Source: Phycisphaerae bacterium (GTDB lineage: Bacteria; Planctomycetota; Phycisphaerae; UBA1845). From it: a DNA stretch of 40,481 nt. Positions within the stretch are counted from its first letter, which is position 1, and every line of letters starts with the position of its first letter. The translations under genes were made by a program, and so were the position numbers. The stretch is from positions 1 through 40,481 of the forward strand of contig JAGVHG010000182.1 of the NCBI GenBank assembly GCA_020056715.1, in the 5' to 3' direction. Positions 6,907-15,356 of this stretch are shown here, piece by piece. The notes below the pieces were generated by a model. The model did not search any database. It was not told the origin of the DNA and saw only the letters and a list, made by a program, of their open reading frames with translations.

Positions 6907-8775
6907 ATGGAACCGACCGTTCAGACCAAGGCGGATACACCCCTGACAGTGTTGGGCAATTCGTGTCGAAACGCCCTACGGATCACGACCGTTCGAGTCA
7001 TCGTGCAGGCGTTGTTTTTCGCACTTTTTCTGTCTTTTATCGGTTTCACGACGTTCGCAGTCGTGGACCGGACGCCCCAATTGCGGAAATGGATTGACAA
7101 ACTGCTGGAGAGCGATCCCCTGGTGATGATCTCCACGGCCCTTACGACACACACCGTCTATGGCGCGCTGTGGTTCTCTCTCGTTGTGCTCGTCCCTACG
7201 CTGTTCCTGGGGCGTTTCTTTTGCAACTGGATTTGCCCGCTGGGAACATTACAGCAGTTTGTCGCCTGGGTGTTTCGACGAGTAACCGGAAAGGAGGCCG
7301 CCGAAGCGAATCTCTATCGTCGAAGCCAGGAGTTGAAGTACGCTATCCTGGTCGCCATGCTCACGGCGGCCGCATTCGGCAGCCTGCAGATCGGTGTGCT
7401 CGACCCGATTGCTGCGATCTTTCGATCGTTCACTGCGGCCGTCATTCCGGCGGTGAGCGGACCGGCGCAACGCATTACCGGCGATCCTGGATTGTATCGG
7501 GGTGCTTGGTTCATCGGTTTTCTGTTCTTTGTGTTGGTGACCACCAGTCTGATCCAGCCCCGATTATTCTGCCGCGTTCTCTGCCCTTTGGGCGCTCTGC
7601 TCGGTGTTTTCAGCCGGTTCTCTTGGTGGCGTATCGAGCGCGACCCGGTTCGGTGTAACGGCTGCAACCGCTGCAAGCTGAACTGTGAAGGCGCGTGCGA
7701 TCCGCACGGCGCGCTCCGCAAGAGCGAATGCTTCGTATGCTTCAATTGCATCGAAGACTGCCCCGAAGGCGCGATTCAGTTCAAGCTGTTCCCTCCGGCA
7801 AGTCACGAGGTGACCGGCGTTGACGTTCCAAGACGCAAACTGATCTTCGCCGCAGTGGCCGGGGCACTGTTTCCACCCTGGGTAAGAGCCACAGGCCGCA
7901 CCACACGCGACTTTTCCTCTCAGGCCATCCGCCCGCCGGGATCGGTCGAGGAAATTGAGTTCCTGGAACGATGCATCAAATGCGATCAGTGCATCCGGGT
8001 CTGCCCGACCAACGTCCTTCAACCGGCGTGGTTCGAGAGCGGCTTGGAGGGGCTTTGGTCGCCGGTCCTCAACTTTCGCATAGGGCACTGTCAGTACCAA
8101 TGCACCGCGTGCGGCGAAGTTTGTCCGACGGGGGCCATCCAGCGGATCTCGATCGCACAAAAACTCGGCCGCGCCGAGTTCGTCGATCAGGGACCAATCC
8201 GACTCGGAACCGCGCATTTCGACCTCGGCCGGTGCCTGCCCCACAGCAAGAATATCCCCTGCTCGGTCTGCGAGGAGGTTTGTCCCACCAGTCCGAAAGC
8301 GATCTACACGGAGCGCGTCATGCGCACGGTCCACGCGGGCCGAATGGTCGTGCGTTCGTCCACTGATGATAGCGTCACGGTTGGCGAGTGGACCAAATCC
8401 GACCTCACCGCCGCCCAACCTGCGCACTTCCGAAACGACGCGTGGAAGGGAGACGAGACTACGCCGTTCTACGTTTCCTTTCAAAATGCGGACGGGGTCA
8501 CGGAAACCCACCGTATCACCGGCAATGACGCCGACACCGTGACGATCCAAGGCCGGTTCTCTCGGCAACCCGCGGCCGGGACACTGCTCCTTCTCCAGAT
8601 GGAGCTGGCATTGCCGAAGATGGACACGGGCCTCTGCATCGGGTGCGGCATCTGTGAACGCCAGTGCCCCGTGGTCGGCGATCGTCGCGCGGTATACGTA
8701 ACGGCCGAGGGCGAAACCCGTTCTCAGCACCACCCGGACCGTGATCGAAACCGATCCGTTATCCTGCGCCGTTGA
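6907..8775 (+). CDS. Membrane polyferredoxin (NapH/MauN-type 4Fe-4S protein)
   Basis: The 622-residue protein has about four N-terminal membrane helices (near 31-52, 84-105, 146-168, 199-217). It carries the paired CNWICP (106-111) and CRVLCP (222-227) motifs of the NapH/NosR/MauN family. Several ferredoxin-type clusters follow: CNGCNRCKLNC, CFVCFNCIEDCP, CIKCDQCIRVCP, CTACGEVCP, CSVCEEVCP and, at the C terminus, CIGCGICERQCP. Proteins like this pass electrons between membrane quinones and extracytoplasmic or cytoplasmic partners. A non-ferredoxin stretch of about 100 residues lies between the last two clusters. It follows the DUF362 gene by four bases and precedes iorA, so it may be the membrane exit for ferredoxin electrons made by the operon downstream. 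Partner and direction of flow are inference. Confidence 0.85.
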   Translation: MEPTVQTKADTPLTVLGNSCRNALRITTVRVIVQALFFALFLSFIGFTTFAVVDRTPQLRKWIDKLLESDPLVMISTALTTHTVYGALWFSLVVLVPTLFLGRFFCNWICPLGTLQQFVAWVFRRVTGKEAAEANLYRRSQELKYAILVAMLTAAAFGSLQIGVLDPIAAIFRSFTAAVIPAVSGPAQRITGDPGLYRGAWFIGFLFFVLVTTSLIQPRLFCRVLCPLGALLGVFSRFSWWRIERDPVRCNGCNRCKLNCEGACDPHGALRKSECFVCFNCIEDCPEGAIQFKLFPPASHEVTGVDVPRRKLIFAAVAGALFPPWVRATGRTTRDFSSQAIRPPGSVEEIEFLERCIKCDQCIRVCPTNVLQPAWFESGLEGLWSPVLNFRIGHCQYQCTACGEVCPTGAIQRISIAQKLGRAEFVDQGPIRLGTAHFDLGRCLPHSKNIPCSVCEEVCPTSPKAIYTERVMRTVHAGRMVVRSSTDDSVTVGEWTKSDLTAAQPAHFRNDAWKGDETTPFYVSFQNADGVTETHRITGNDADTVTIQGRFSRQPAAGTLLLLQMELALPKMDTGLCIGCGICERQCPVVGDRRAVYVTAEGETRSQHHPDRDRNRSVILRR

Positions 8776-8783
8776 ACTCCTAA

Positions 8784-8889
8784 ATTGGGACGCGCTGTGG
8801 GTGCCTTACGAGCGCGACGGTCTTGCTTTTATTCGACATGGGGTTCATGGTACAGTCGGGTTGTCCGCCCTATTTCGGATTGGGACGCG
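8784..8889. repeat. 11-bp direct repeats flanking the iorA promoter region
   Basis: ATTGGGACGCG occurs at 8784-8794 and again at 8879-8889, exactly 95 bases apart, on either side of the candidate promoter before iorA. Spaced identical sites around a promoter can be binding sites for a regulator. A chance or duplicated origin is also possible. Confidence 0.3.
8828..8856 (+). promoter_or_regulatory. Candidate extended -10 promoter before iorA
   Basis: TACAGT at 8851-8856 is preceded by TGG, giving an extended -10 (TG-n-hexamer). A weak -35, TTTATT, lies at 8828-8833 with a 17-base spacer. It falls in the only sizeable gap (130 bases) between the polyferredoxin gene and the long catabolic operon, so that operon may have its own control. 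Confidence 0.4.
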
Positions 8890-8905
8890 TGAAGCGAAAA
8901 AAGGC

Positions 8906-10804
8906 ATGAGTACCCCCCGCAGCCATGACCTGCTACAAGACAGTCCCGGCAAGCGCCTATGCTTGTTGGGCAACTTGGCCATCGTCCGTGGCGCGGTGGA
9001 AGCGGGCGTCCAGTTCTACTCGTGCTACCCCGGCACGCCCTCTTCAGAGATCAGTGACACGATCGCTCAGTTCGCAGGCCGGACGGGGATTCTTTTCGAG
9101 TACTCCGTCAACGAAAAGATTGCCGTCGAGATCGCCTTCGCCGCGAGTCTGGCCGGGGCGCGCTCCATGTGCGGGATGAAACACCTGGGTTTAAACTACG
9201 CCCTCGACCCCGCCGCTACCATGCCCTACGTGGGGGTGGAGGGCGGAATGGTGATTGTCTCGGCCGGCGATCCGTCGGCCATCACCAGCCCCAACGAGCA
9301 GGACCAGCGTCATTTTTGCCGGTTTCTGTACTATCCCGTTTTCGATCCGGCCACCCCCGAAGATGCACGGCGTATGACCCGCTACGCGTTTGAGTTCTCA
9401 GAGAAGACGCGGCTGCCGGTCATTCTTCGTCCCACGACGCGCATCTGCCACAGCAGCGGCATGGTCGAGCTTGGGACGCTTTCGGACCAGCGAAGAGAGA
9501 TCAGCTTTCACAAGAACCCGCCTCGTTACGTGCCTATTCCCTCCAATGCCCGACGCATGCGTACGGAGTTGAGCGACCGTTTTCGGCTAGCGGAGGAGTT
9601 GTTGAACGCCAGCGAGTTTTTTCCGCGGCGCGGTGACGGCCGGCGCGGGATCATCGCCGGCGGCGTCGCGTATGCCTACGTCTCGCAGGTCATCGACGAA
9701 CTGGGTGTCGCGGGCGAAGTCTCGCTCCTTCAAATCGGCGCCTACCCGATCCCGGAAAGTCTGCTGGTCGATTTCCTAAACTCCGTCGACTCGGTGCTGG
9801 TAGTCGAGGAGTTGACGCCGTTCGTCGAGGAATGGGTGTGCGTCAGCGCGTTTCGCGCCGGGCGTATGATCCCGGTCTTCGGGAAGCACTCCGGCCACCT
9901 GCCCGTTGAGTTCGAATATTCGCCCGATCTCGTCGAGGACGCCGTCCGGAAGTACCTGGAACTCGGCGAACGGGCGAAGACTCCGGTGGTGATGCCGGAA
10001 CTGCCGCCGCGTCCGCCCGTCCTCTGTCCCGGCTGCCCGCACCGAACCAGTTTCTTCCTCGTCAATAGGGTCTTTGGGAAACATACGGTCTACTGCAACG
10101 ACATCGGTTGCTACACACTGGGGTATGGCGAACCGTTGCACGCTTGCGACGTGCTGTTGTGCATGGGCGCCTCGATTAGTCTGGCGTCCGGCATCGCCCG
10201 CACGACGGGTCAGCGAACTATTGCCTACATCGGCGATTCCACGTTCTTTCACAGCGGCCTCCCCGCGTTGGTAAATGCGGTCCAGGCCGACGACAAGATC
10301 ACGGTTGTCATCCTCGACAACTACATCACGGCGATGACCGGCTTCCAGCCCAGCCCGACCACAGACACGAAAAGACCGAAAGGATCCGTCCCGACCGAGT
10401 CGCCGCCCGTCGCGGAAGACAACGGCCGATTCTCCATCGAGGACGCCGTGCGGGGGCTTGGGGTCCGGGAGGTATATTCCGTTGATCCGTTCGATGAGAA
10501 GGCGACGTTGGCCGCGCTCAAGCAAGCCGAACGCGGGACGGGCGTGAACGTCGTGATCTGCCATTCTCCGTGTGTTGTCCACGGACGGCGCACGACTCGA
10601 CTCGGAAAGCGCACGCCGTACGAGATTAGTCAGGAACAATGCAACGCCTGTTCGCTGTGCGTCCGCGTGCTGGGTTGTCCGGCGATCCTGACCGAGGATG
10701 GGAAATACCGGATCGACGCAGACCTCTGTGACGGCTGCGATCTTTGTGCCCGCCTCTGTCAGCAGGACGCGATCCATGCCGTGACGCCGGAGCGAGTACA
10801 TTGA
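8906..10804 (+). CDS. Indolepyruvate:ferredoxin oxidoreductase, alpha subunit
   Basis: From the ATG at 8906 the product is 632 residues, the normal IorA size. It catalyses oxidative decarboxylation of aryl-pyruvates (or related 2-oxoacids) to acyl-CoA with reduction of ferredoxin. The order of parts is standard: N-terminal pyrimidine-binding domain with YPGTPSSEISD and the glutamate region, a transketolase C-like domain, a thiamine-diphosphate domain with CPGCPHRTSFF and the GDSTFFHSGLPALVNA...LDN motif, and two C-terminal 4Fe-4S clusters (CNACSLCVRVLGCP and CDGCDLCARLCQ). The open frame extends upstream into the preceding gene, but homology begins after residue 56 of that longer frame. Its last codons overlap the start of iorB. 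It heads the catabolic operon, which suggests a 2-oxoacid intermediate or a use of ferredoxin reduction in the pathway. Confidence 0.92.
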   Translation: MSTPRSHDLLQDSPGKRLCLLGNLAIVRGAVEAGVQFYSCYPGTPSSEISDTIAQFAGRTGILFEYSVNEKIAVEIAFAASLAGARSMCGMKHLGLNYALDPAATMPYVGVEGGMVIVSAGDPSAITSPNEQDQRHFCRFLYYPVFDPATPEDARRMTRYAFEFSEKTRLPVILRPTTRICHSSGMVELGTLSDQRREISFHKNPPRYVPIPSNARRMRTELSDRFRLAEELLNASEFFPRRGDGRRGIIAGGVAYAYVSQVIDELGVAGEVSLLQIGAYPIPESLLVDFLNSVDSVLVVEELTPFVEEWVCVSAFRAGRMIPVFGKHSGHLPVEFEYSPDLVEDAVRKYLELGERAKTPVVMPELPPRPPVLCPGCPHRTSFFLVNRVFGKHTVYCNDIGCYTLGYGEPLHACDVLLCMGASISLASGIARTTGQRTIAYIGDSTFFHSGLPALVNAVQADDKITVVILDNYITAMTGFQPSPTTDTKRPKGSVPTESPPVAEDNGRFSIEDAVRGLGVREVYSVDPFDEKATLAALKQAERGTGVNVVICHSPCVVHGRRTTRLGKRTPYEISQEQCNACSLCVRVLGCPAILTEDGKYRIDADLCDGCDLCARLCQQDAIHAVTPERVH

Positions 10805-11496
10805 ACACGGGCAACGGGCGATGCTATCGGCGAGGCTGGCGAATCGTGATCACGGGCACGGGCGGTCAGGGTGTAGTCACGGCCGCGCGGTTGCTGTGCG
10901 ACTGCTTCGCCGAGCGTGGCCACGAGGTAGTCAGCGGGCAGTTGCACGGAATGGCCCAGCGCGGCGGCGCCGTCCAATCCTCGGTCATCATCGACGGTGG
11001 GATCAGTCCCATGATCGCCGCTGGTCGAGCCGATTTCGTCGTCGGTCTTGAACCGGTCGAAACGGTGCGGGCGCTTCCACTGATGTCGTCGCGAACCACG
11101 GTCTACATGAACACTACGCCTGTGATGCCGTTCGTCCTCGCTCAACGAGCCGTGCGCGAGGGGCAGCCGCGAATACTTGGAGCGGTGCCGACAACGAAGA
11201 CGCCTCTAGCCTTACAATCGAAATACCCGGAGGTCGCGGAGCTGGAAAGGTGCATTCGAGCGGTGACGAACAACCTGGTCAAGCTTGACGCCACACTGCT
11301 CGCTACGGAGGCAAGTTCCAGCGCCGGGTTGAACATGGTCATGCTCGGTTGTCTGCTGGGATCCGCCGGACTCCCCTGCACAACGGATGCCTTCTCCGAT
11401 TTCGTCGCCGCCCGCAGCCCAGGCACGCTTCGAGAGGCGAACGTCAAGGCCTTCCGAATGGGCGTTGAAGCCGTTATAGCCGGAGATACCGGATGA
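10801..11496 (+). CDS. Indolepyruvate:ferredoxin oxidoreductase, beta subunit
   Basis: This is the small subunit of the IorAB enzyme, a gamma-type 2-oxoacid oxidoreductase domain. The product begins near a TTG at 10801 that overlaps the iorA stop (ATTGA), with GGAGCGAG upstream as ribosome site; a GTG about 45 bases later is an alternative start. The family pattern is clear: IVITGTGGQGVVTAARLLC near residues 15-33, then SGQLHGMAQRGGAVQSSVII, and ARADFVVGLEP-like residues. Length (about 231 residues) is usual or slightly long. It carries no iron-sulfur motif. It overlaps hyuA by four bases (ATGA). Confidence 0.88.
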   Translation: MNTGNGRCYRRGWRIVITGTGGQGVVTAARLLCDCFAERGHEVVSGQLHGMAQRGGAVQSSVIIDGGISPMIAAGRADFVVGLEPVETVRALPLMSSRTTVYMNTTPVMPFVLAQRAVREGQPRILGAVPTTKTPLALQSKYPEVAELERCIRAVTNNLVKLDATLLATEASSSAGLNMVMLGCLLGSAGLPCTTDAFSDFVAARSPGTLREANVKAFRMGVEAVIAGDTG

Positions 11497-13607
11497 GTCT
11501 GAAGGTCGGCATTGACGTCGGAGGAACGTTCACTGACTTTCTGGTCACTGGCGAAGGGGCCGCGCCGCGCGTCTACAAGGTCCCGACGACGCCCGCGGAC
11601 CCTTCTATCGGCTTGATCGCGGGGCTTGAGGAAATCGCGGCCGGCTTGGGGATGAAAATCACGGAGTTGGCGCGATCAATCGAGACGATCGTCCACGGCA
11701 CGACGGTAACGACCAACGCGGTCTTGACTGGGAACGGGGCAAAGACCGGTCTGCTGACCACTCAGGGGGTACGCGATGCGCTGGAAATGCGCCGCGGCAT
11801 CCGAGAGGAACAGTACAACAACCGCTACACCAACGTCGCTCCGCTGGCGCCGCGCTACCTTCGCATTCCGGTGCGGGGCAGGTTGAACTATCGCGGGGAC
11901 GAGCTTACCCCCTTGAACCTTGACGACGTGCGTTCGGCTGTCCGTCTGTTTAAGGAGGAACGCGTCGAGGCGGCGGCCATCTGTTTCATGAACTCCTTCG
12001 CCAATGCTCAGCACGAGCAAGAGGCGGCGAAGATCATTCGGGAGCAACTTCCGGACACATTCTTGACCGTGTCTGCGGATTTTTTGCCCTCCATTCGCTT
12101 CTATGACCGAGTCAGCTCCACCGTGCTCAACTCCTACGTCGGCCCGAAGTTCAGCTCCTATGTAGACCAGCTCCGCGCCCGCCTTCGTGAGATCAAGTTT
12201 GGAGGCGTGCTGCTCATCATGCAGTCCAACGGCGGGGTGATGTCTCCGGAGCTGGCCCGCGAGAGTCCCGCGCGCACGCTGCTTTCCGGCCCGGCGGCGG
12301 GACCGGAAGCGGGGCTGGGATACGCTCGGATGCACGGACACGACAGTTGCATCACCATCGACATGGGCGGCACGAGCTTCGACGCGGCGCTGGTGTTGAA
12401 CGGCGTTCCCAGCGTGGTCACCGAGGGGGAGATCAATCGTTATCGTGTCGCGCTTCCCATGCTGAACATTGTCACCATCGGCGCCGGCGGCGGGAGCATC
12501 GGGTGGATCGACGAAGGTGGGCTCCTGCGGATGGGACCGCAAAGCGCGGGCGCCGATCCCGGACCGGTGTGTTACGATAAGGGCGGGAGCCGCCCCACAT
12601 GCACCGACGCTGATCTGGTCCTGGGGTATCTCGATCCGGACTTCTTCGCGGGCGGGCGCATCAAGCTGAATCGCAAGGCCGCCGCTACAGCGATCGAAGA
12701 GCGGATCGCCAAACATATGGGGTTGACGATCGACGCGGCCGCAGCGGGGATGTGCAGGGTGATCAACACCAACATGGCCCAAGGCGTGCGGGAGATCTCC
12801 GTCAAGCGGGGTTACGATCCCCGGGAGTGCCCCCTGGTCGCCGCGGGTGGTGCGGGCCCGTTGCACGCCTGCATGATCTGCCGGGAGCTTGATATCCCGC
12901 TGTTCATCGTGCCCCACGAGTCATCCATCTTCTGTGCCGCAGGCATGTTGGTGAGTGATCTGCGCCACGACTTCGTTTCTTCGTTTGTTGCCGTCTTCGA
13001 TCGGATCGATTGGAAAGAGCTTCATGCCGACGTGACGCGGATGGTGAACGAAGGGGCGCGTCTCCTGGCGCAGGAGAACATCCCGGAACGGCGACGCCGG
13101 TTTTCGCTTAACCTCGACTGCCGGTATGTTAAACAATACCACGAAGTGTCGTTCCCCGTTCCGATGGAGACGGTCCGCGACGCCGACGCGCACACCGTTG
13201 CAGCGGCTTTCCATGCCGAGCACCAACGAATGTATGGTTATTCGCTGGAGCGGGAGGGAACGCCGATCGAGTTGATTAACGTGCGCGTGCGTGCCACCGG
13301 CCTCACGGAGAAGCCCGCCCATGCCGAGGAACCCTATTCCGGTCCTGACGCAAGCAGCACCATCAAGGGAGAACGACCGATCTACGAGCTGGAAGAGCAG
13401 GCGTCGCGATTCGTCTCCGTGTACGACGGGCATAAGACCCGCTACGGTCATCGCATGGCCGGTCCGGCGGTGATCGAACAAGTGAACACCACGCTGTTGC
13501 TCACCGCAGGTTATGACTGCATTTGCGATCCGTACGGCAGCTTCGTGGTGTACCGGCGTGGTCGCGAGGACTGCCTCTCAGCCCAACTGCGGGAGAAAAT
13601 CACGTGA
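11493..13607 (+). CDS. Hydantoinase/oxoprolinase A-family subunit (HyuA-like)
   Basis: The 704-residue protein is a full-length HyuA-type ATPase subunit. It has the ASKHA phosphate loop GIDVGGTFTDFLVTG at residues 5-19, VHGTTVTTNAVL at about 68-79, a second phosphate motif TIDMGGTSFDAAL near 288-300, and GAGPLHA near 450. Enzymes of this family use ATP with a HyuB partner to open cyclic amides (N-methylhydantoinase, 5-oxoprolinase, caprolactamase) or to carboxylate ketones (acetone and acetophenone carboxylases). No extra carboxylase subunit is encoded nearby, so lactam or imide opening seems somewhat more likely. Its stop overlaps the GTG start of hyuB. Substrate cannot be read from the sequence. 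Confidence 0.88.
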   Translation: MSLKVGIDVGGTFTDFLVTGEGAAPRVYKVPTTPADPSIGLIAGLEEIAAGLGMKITELARSIETIVHGTTVTTNAVLTGNGAKTGLLTTQGVRDALEMRRGIREEQYNNRYTNVAPLAPRYLRIPVRGRLNYRGDELTPLNLDDVRSAVRLFKEERVEAAAICFMNSFANAQHEQEAAKIIREQLPDTFLTVSADFLPSIRFYDRVSSTVLNSYVGPKFSSYVDQLRARLREIKFGGVLLIMQSNGGVMSPELARESPARTLLSGPAAGPEAGLGYARMHGHDSCITIDMGGTSFDAALVLNGVPSVVTEGEINRYRVALPMLNIVTIGAGGGSIGWIDEGGLLRMGPQSAGADPGPVCYDKGGSRPTCTDADLVLGYLDPDFFAGGRIKLNRKAAATAIEERIAKHMGLTIDAAAAGMCRVINTNMAQGVREISVKRGYDPRECPLVAAGGAGPLHACMICRELDIPLFIVPHESSIFCAAGMLVSDLRHDFVSSFVAVFDRIDWKELHADVTRMVNEGARLLAQENIPERRRRFSLNLDCRYVKQYHEVSFPVPMETVRDADAHTVAAAFHAEHQRMYGYSLEREGTPIELINVRVRATGLTEKPAHAEEPYSGPDASSTIKGERPIYELEEQASRFVSVYDGHKTRYGHRMAGPAVIEQVNTTLLLTAGYDCICDPYGSFVVYRRGREDCLSAQLREKIT

Positions 13608-15352
13608 GCGATGTCGATCCCATCCTCGTATCCGTGTTCGCCCGGGCCTTTAAGTCGCTCACCGACGAAATGAGCATTTCGCTGCAAAAGACCACCCGCT
13701 CGCCGATCCTTTGCGAAGCCAAGGACTTCGTCACCGGCCTGTACGACGCTTCCGGGAACATGCTCGAGCAGACGGAGAACTTACCGATCCTGTCTTTTTC
13801 GCTCGGGCCGGTCTGCAAATACATCCTTGATTACTTTGGAGACGACCTTCATCCCGGCGACATCATCTTCCACAACGACGTGTTCAGCATGGGCAACCAG
13901 AACAACGACGTCGCCGTGTACAAGCCCATCTTCTTTGAAGATCGGCTCGTGGCCTGGTCGGCGTGCAAGGGTCACCAAGCCGATATCGGAGGCGCGGTCG
14001 CGGGAGGATACAACCCCAACGCCACGGAGGTATGGCAGGAGGCCCTGCGCATCCCGCCGGTCAAGGTCTACGAAAAAGGAAAACTGCGCAAGGACGTCTG
14101 GGACCTGATCTTCGCCAACATTCGCTTCGACATGGTTCAGCACGACATGCGCGCCCAGATCGGTTCGTGCGTCGTCGGTGAACGCCGCATGGTGTATCTC
14201 CTGGAGAAGTACGGGCGAGAGTGTCTCGAAAAGCACAAGGAAGCCTTGTTCGCCTCAACGCGAAAGATGATGGAAGCCGAGATTGCGACCATCCCTAACG
14301 GCCGGTATCGAGGCGAATCGACGGTGTACTACGACGGCAAGAACCGGGACAAGCGGTACAAGATCCGCGTCCAGGTGATCGTCGAGGATCGACGGATTAC
14401 GTTTGACTACTCGGACACCGATCCGCAGTCCGGCGCCTTCGTCAACGGCACGTTCACGTCCAGCGCCTCCGCGGCCATCCTGACCTTCCTGCAAATGGTC
14501 AACTCGGACATCCCTCACAATCAGGGGATGGTGGAGCCGATCCGGATCATTATCCCGCAGGGGACGATTCTCAACGCTGCGTTCCCAGCGGCCACCACCT
14601 ATGGGAACCATCTATGTCCGGCAAACGCCGACGCCATCGCTCGCGCGCTGGCCCCGATCGTGCCGGAGCGTGTGACGGCGGGTTGGAACCATCTACTGTG
14701 CTCGCTGACCACCGGGACCGATCCGCGTAGAAACGACAAATTCGTGGACATCTGCTTTATGGGTCTGAAGGGCGGATCGGGGGCCGTGCGCGGCGTCGAC
14801 GGTTACGACCACATCGGCATGATCGACGCGTCCGGCGGGCTGCTCGATCAGGACTACGAGATGTTCGAACAACAGACTCCGCATCTGCTCGTCCAGCACG
14901 AGTATCTCTGCGATTCGGCGGGTCCGGGCCAATGGCGCGGGGGATTGGGCGTTGAGACGCAGTTGGACATCGGGTCCGACGATACCCAAGTCGTGATCTT
15001 CGGCGACGGCGACGTCGAGCCGGCCTTCGGATTGTTCGGCGGAGGCAGCGGCAGCCTGAACTCGATCAAGCTACGCTATCCGGACGGCAAAGAATACGTT
15101 CCTCGCTGCCTGGACCTTGTCACCGGCGTGCCGAAGGGGACACGGTATCACCAGTTCGCCGGCGGCGGCGGGGGATACGGAAACCCGCATTCGCGTTCTT
15201 CGGAGCTGGTGGCACGGGAAGTGCAAAACGGGATCATCTCGCGGGAGACCGCGCGCAGCGCATACGGGGTGGTGCTCAAAGATGGCTCTTTCGAGGTTGA
15301 TCAGGCCGAGACCGCCCGATTGCGGAAGGGCCGAACGCGGGAAGGTTCGTGA
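13604..15352 (+). CDS. Hydantoinase/oxoprolinase B-family subunit (HyuB-like)
   Basis: From the GTG at 13604 (overlapping the hyuA stop by four bases) the product is 582 residues, the usual HyuB length. Family features include DPILVSVFARAFKSLTDEM at the N terminus, the HPGDIIFHNDVFSMGNQNND segment near residues 83-102, DIGG at about 127, and the glycine-rich QFAGGGGGYGNP close to the C terminus. With HyuA it forms an ATP-dependent amidohydrolase or carboxylase. HyuB holds the substrate and, in characterised members, metal-binding acidic residues. The two subunits are separate, as in hydantoinases, not fused as in eukaryotic oxoprolinase. The acyl-CoA dehydrogenase gene follows after four bases. 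Confidence 0.88.
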   Translation: MSDVDPILVSVFARAFKSLTDEMSISLQKTTRSPILCEAKDFVTGLYDASGNMLEQTENLPILSFSLGPVCKYILDYFGDDLHPGDIIFHNDVFSMGNQNNDVAVYKPIFFEDRLVAWSACKGHQADIGGAVAGGYNPNATEVWQEALRIPPVKVYEKGKLRKDVWDLIFANIRFDMVQHDMRAQIGSCVVGERRMVYLLEKYGRECLEKHKEALFASTRKMMEAEIATIPNGRYRGESTVYYDGKNRDKRYKIRVQVIVEDRRITFDYSDTDPQSGAFVNGTFTSSASAAILTFLQMVNSDIPHNQGMVEPIRIIIPQGTILNAAFPAATTYGNHLCPANADAIARALAPIVPERVTAGWNHLLCSLTTGTDPRRNDKFVDICFMGLKGGSGAVRGVDGYDHIGMIDASGGLLDQDYEMFEQQTPHLLVQHEYLCDSAGPGQWRGGLGVETQLDIGSDDTQVVIFGDGDVEPAFGLFGGGSGSLNSIKLRYPDGKEYVPRCLDLVTGVPKGTRYHQFAGGGGGYGNPHSRSSELVAREVQNGIISRETARSAYGVVLKDGSFEVDQAETARLRKGRTREGS

Positions 15353-15356
15353 ACAA

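Noticed and set aside
7564-8733. Long minus-strand frame opposite the polyferredoxin gene
   Set aside because: Shadow of a GC-rich gene on the other strand; composition is rich in Arg, Ala and Asp and no family appears, while the plus strand has clear motifs.
9776-10801. 341-residue minus-strand frame opposite iorA
   Set aside because: Antisense shadow; iorA carries all expected motifs in the plus frame.
11676-12917. 413-residue minus-strand frame opposite hyuA
   Set aside because: Antisense shadow of a well-conserved plus-strand gene.
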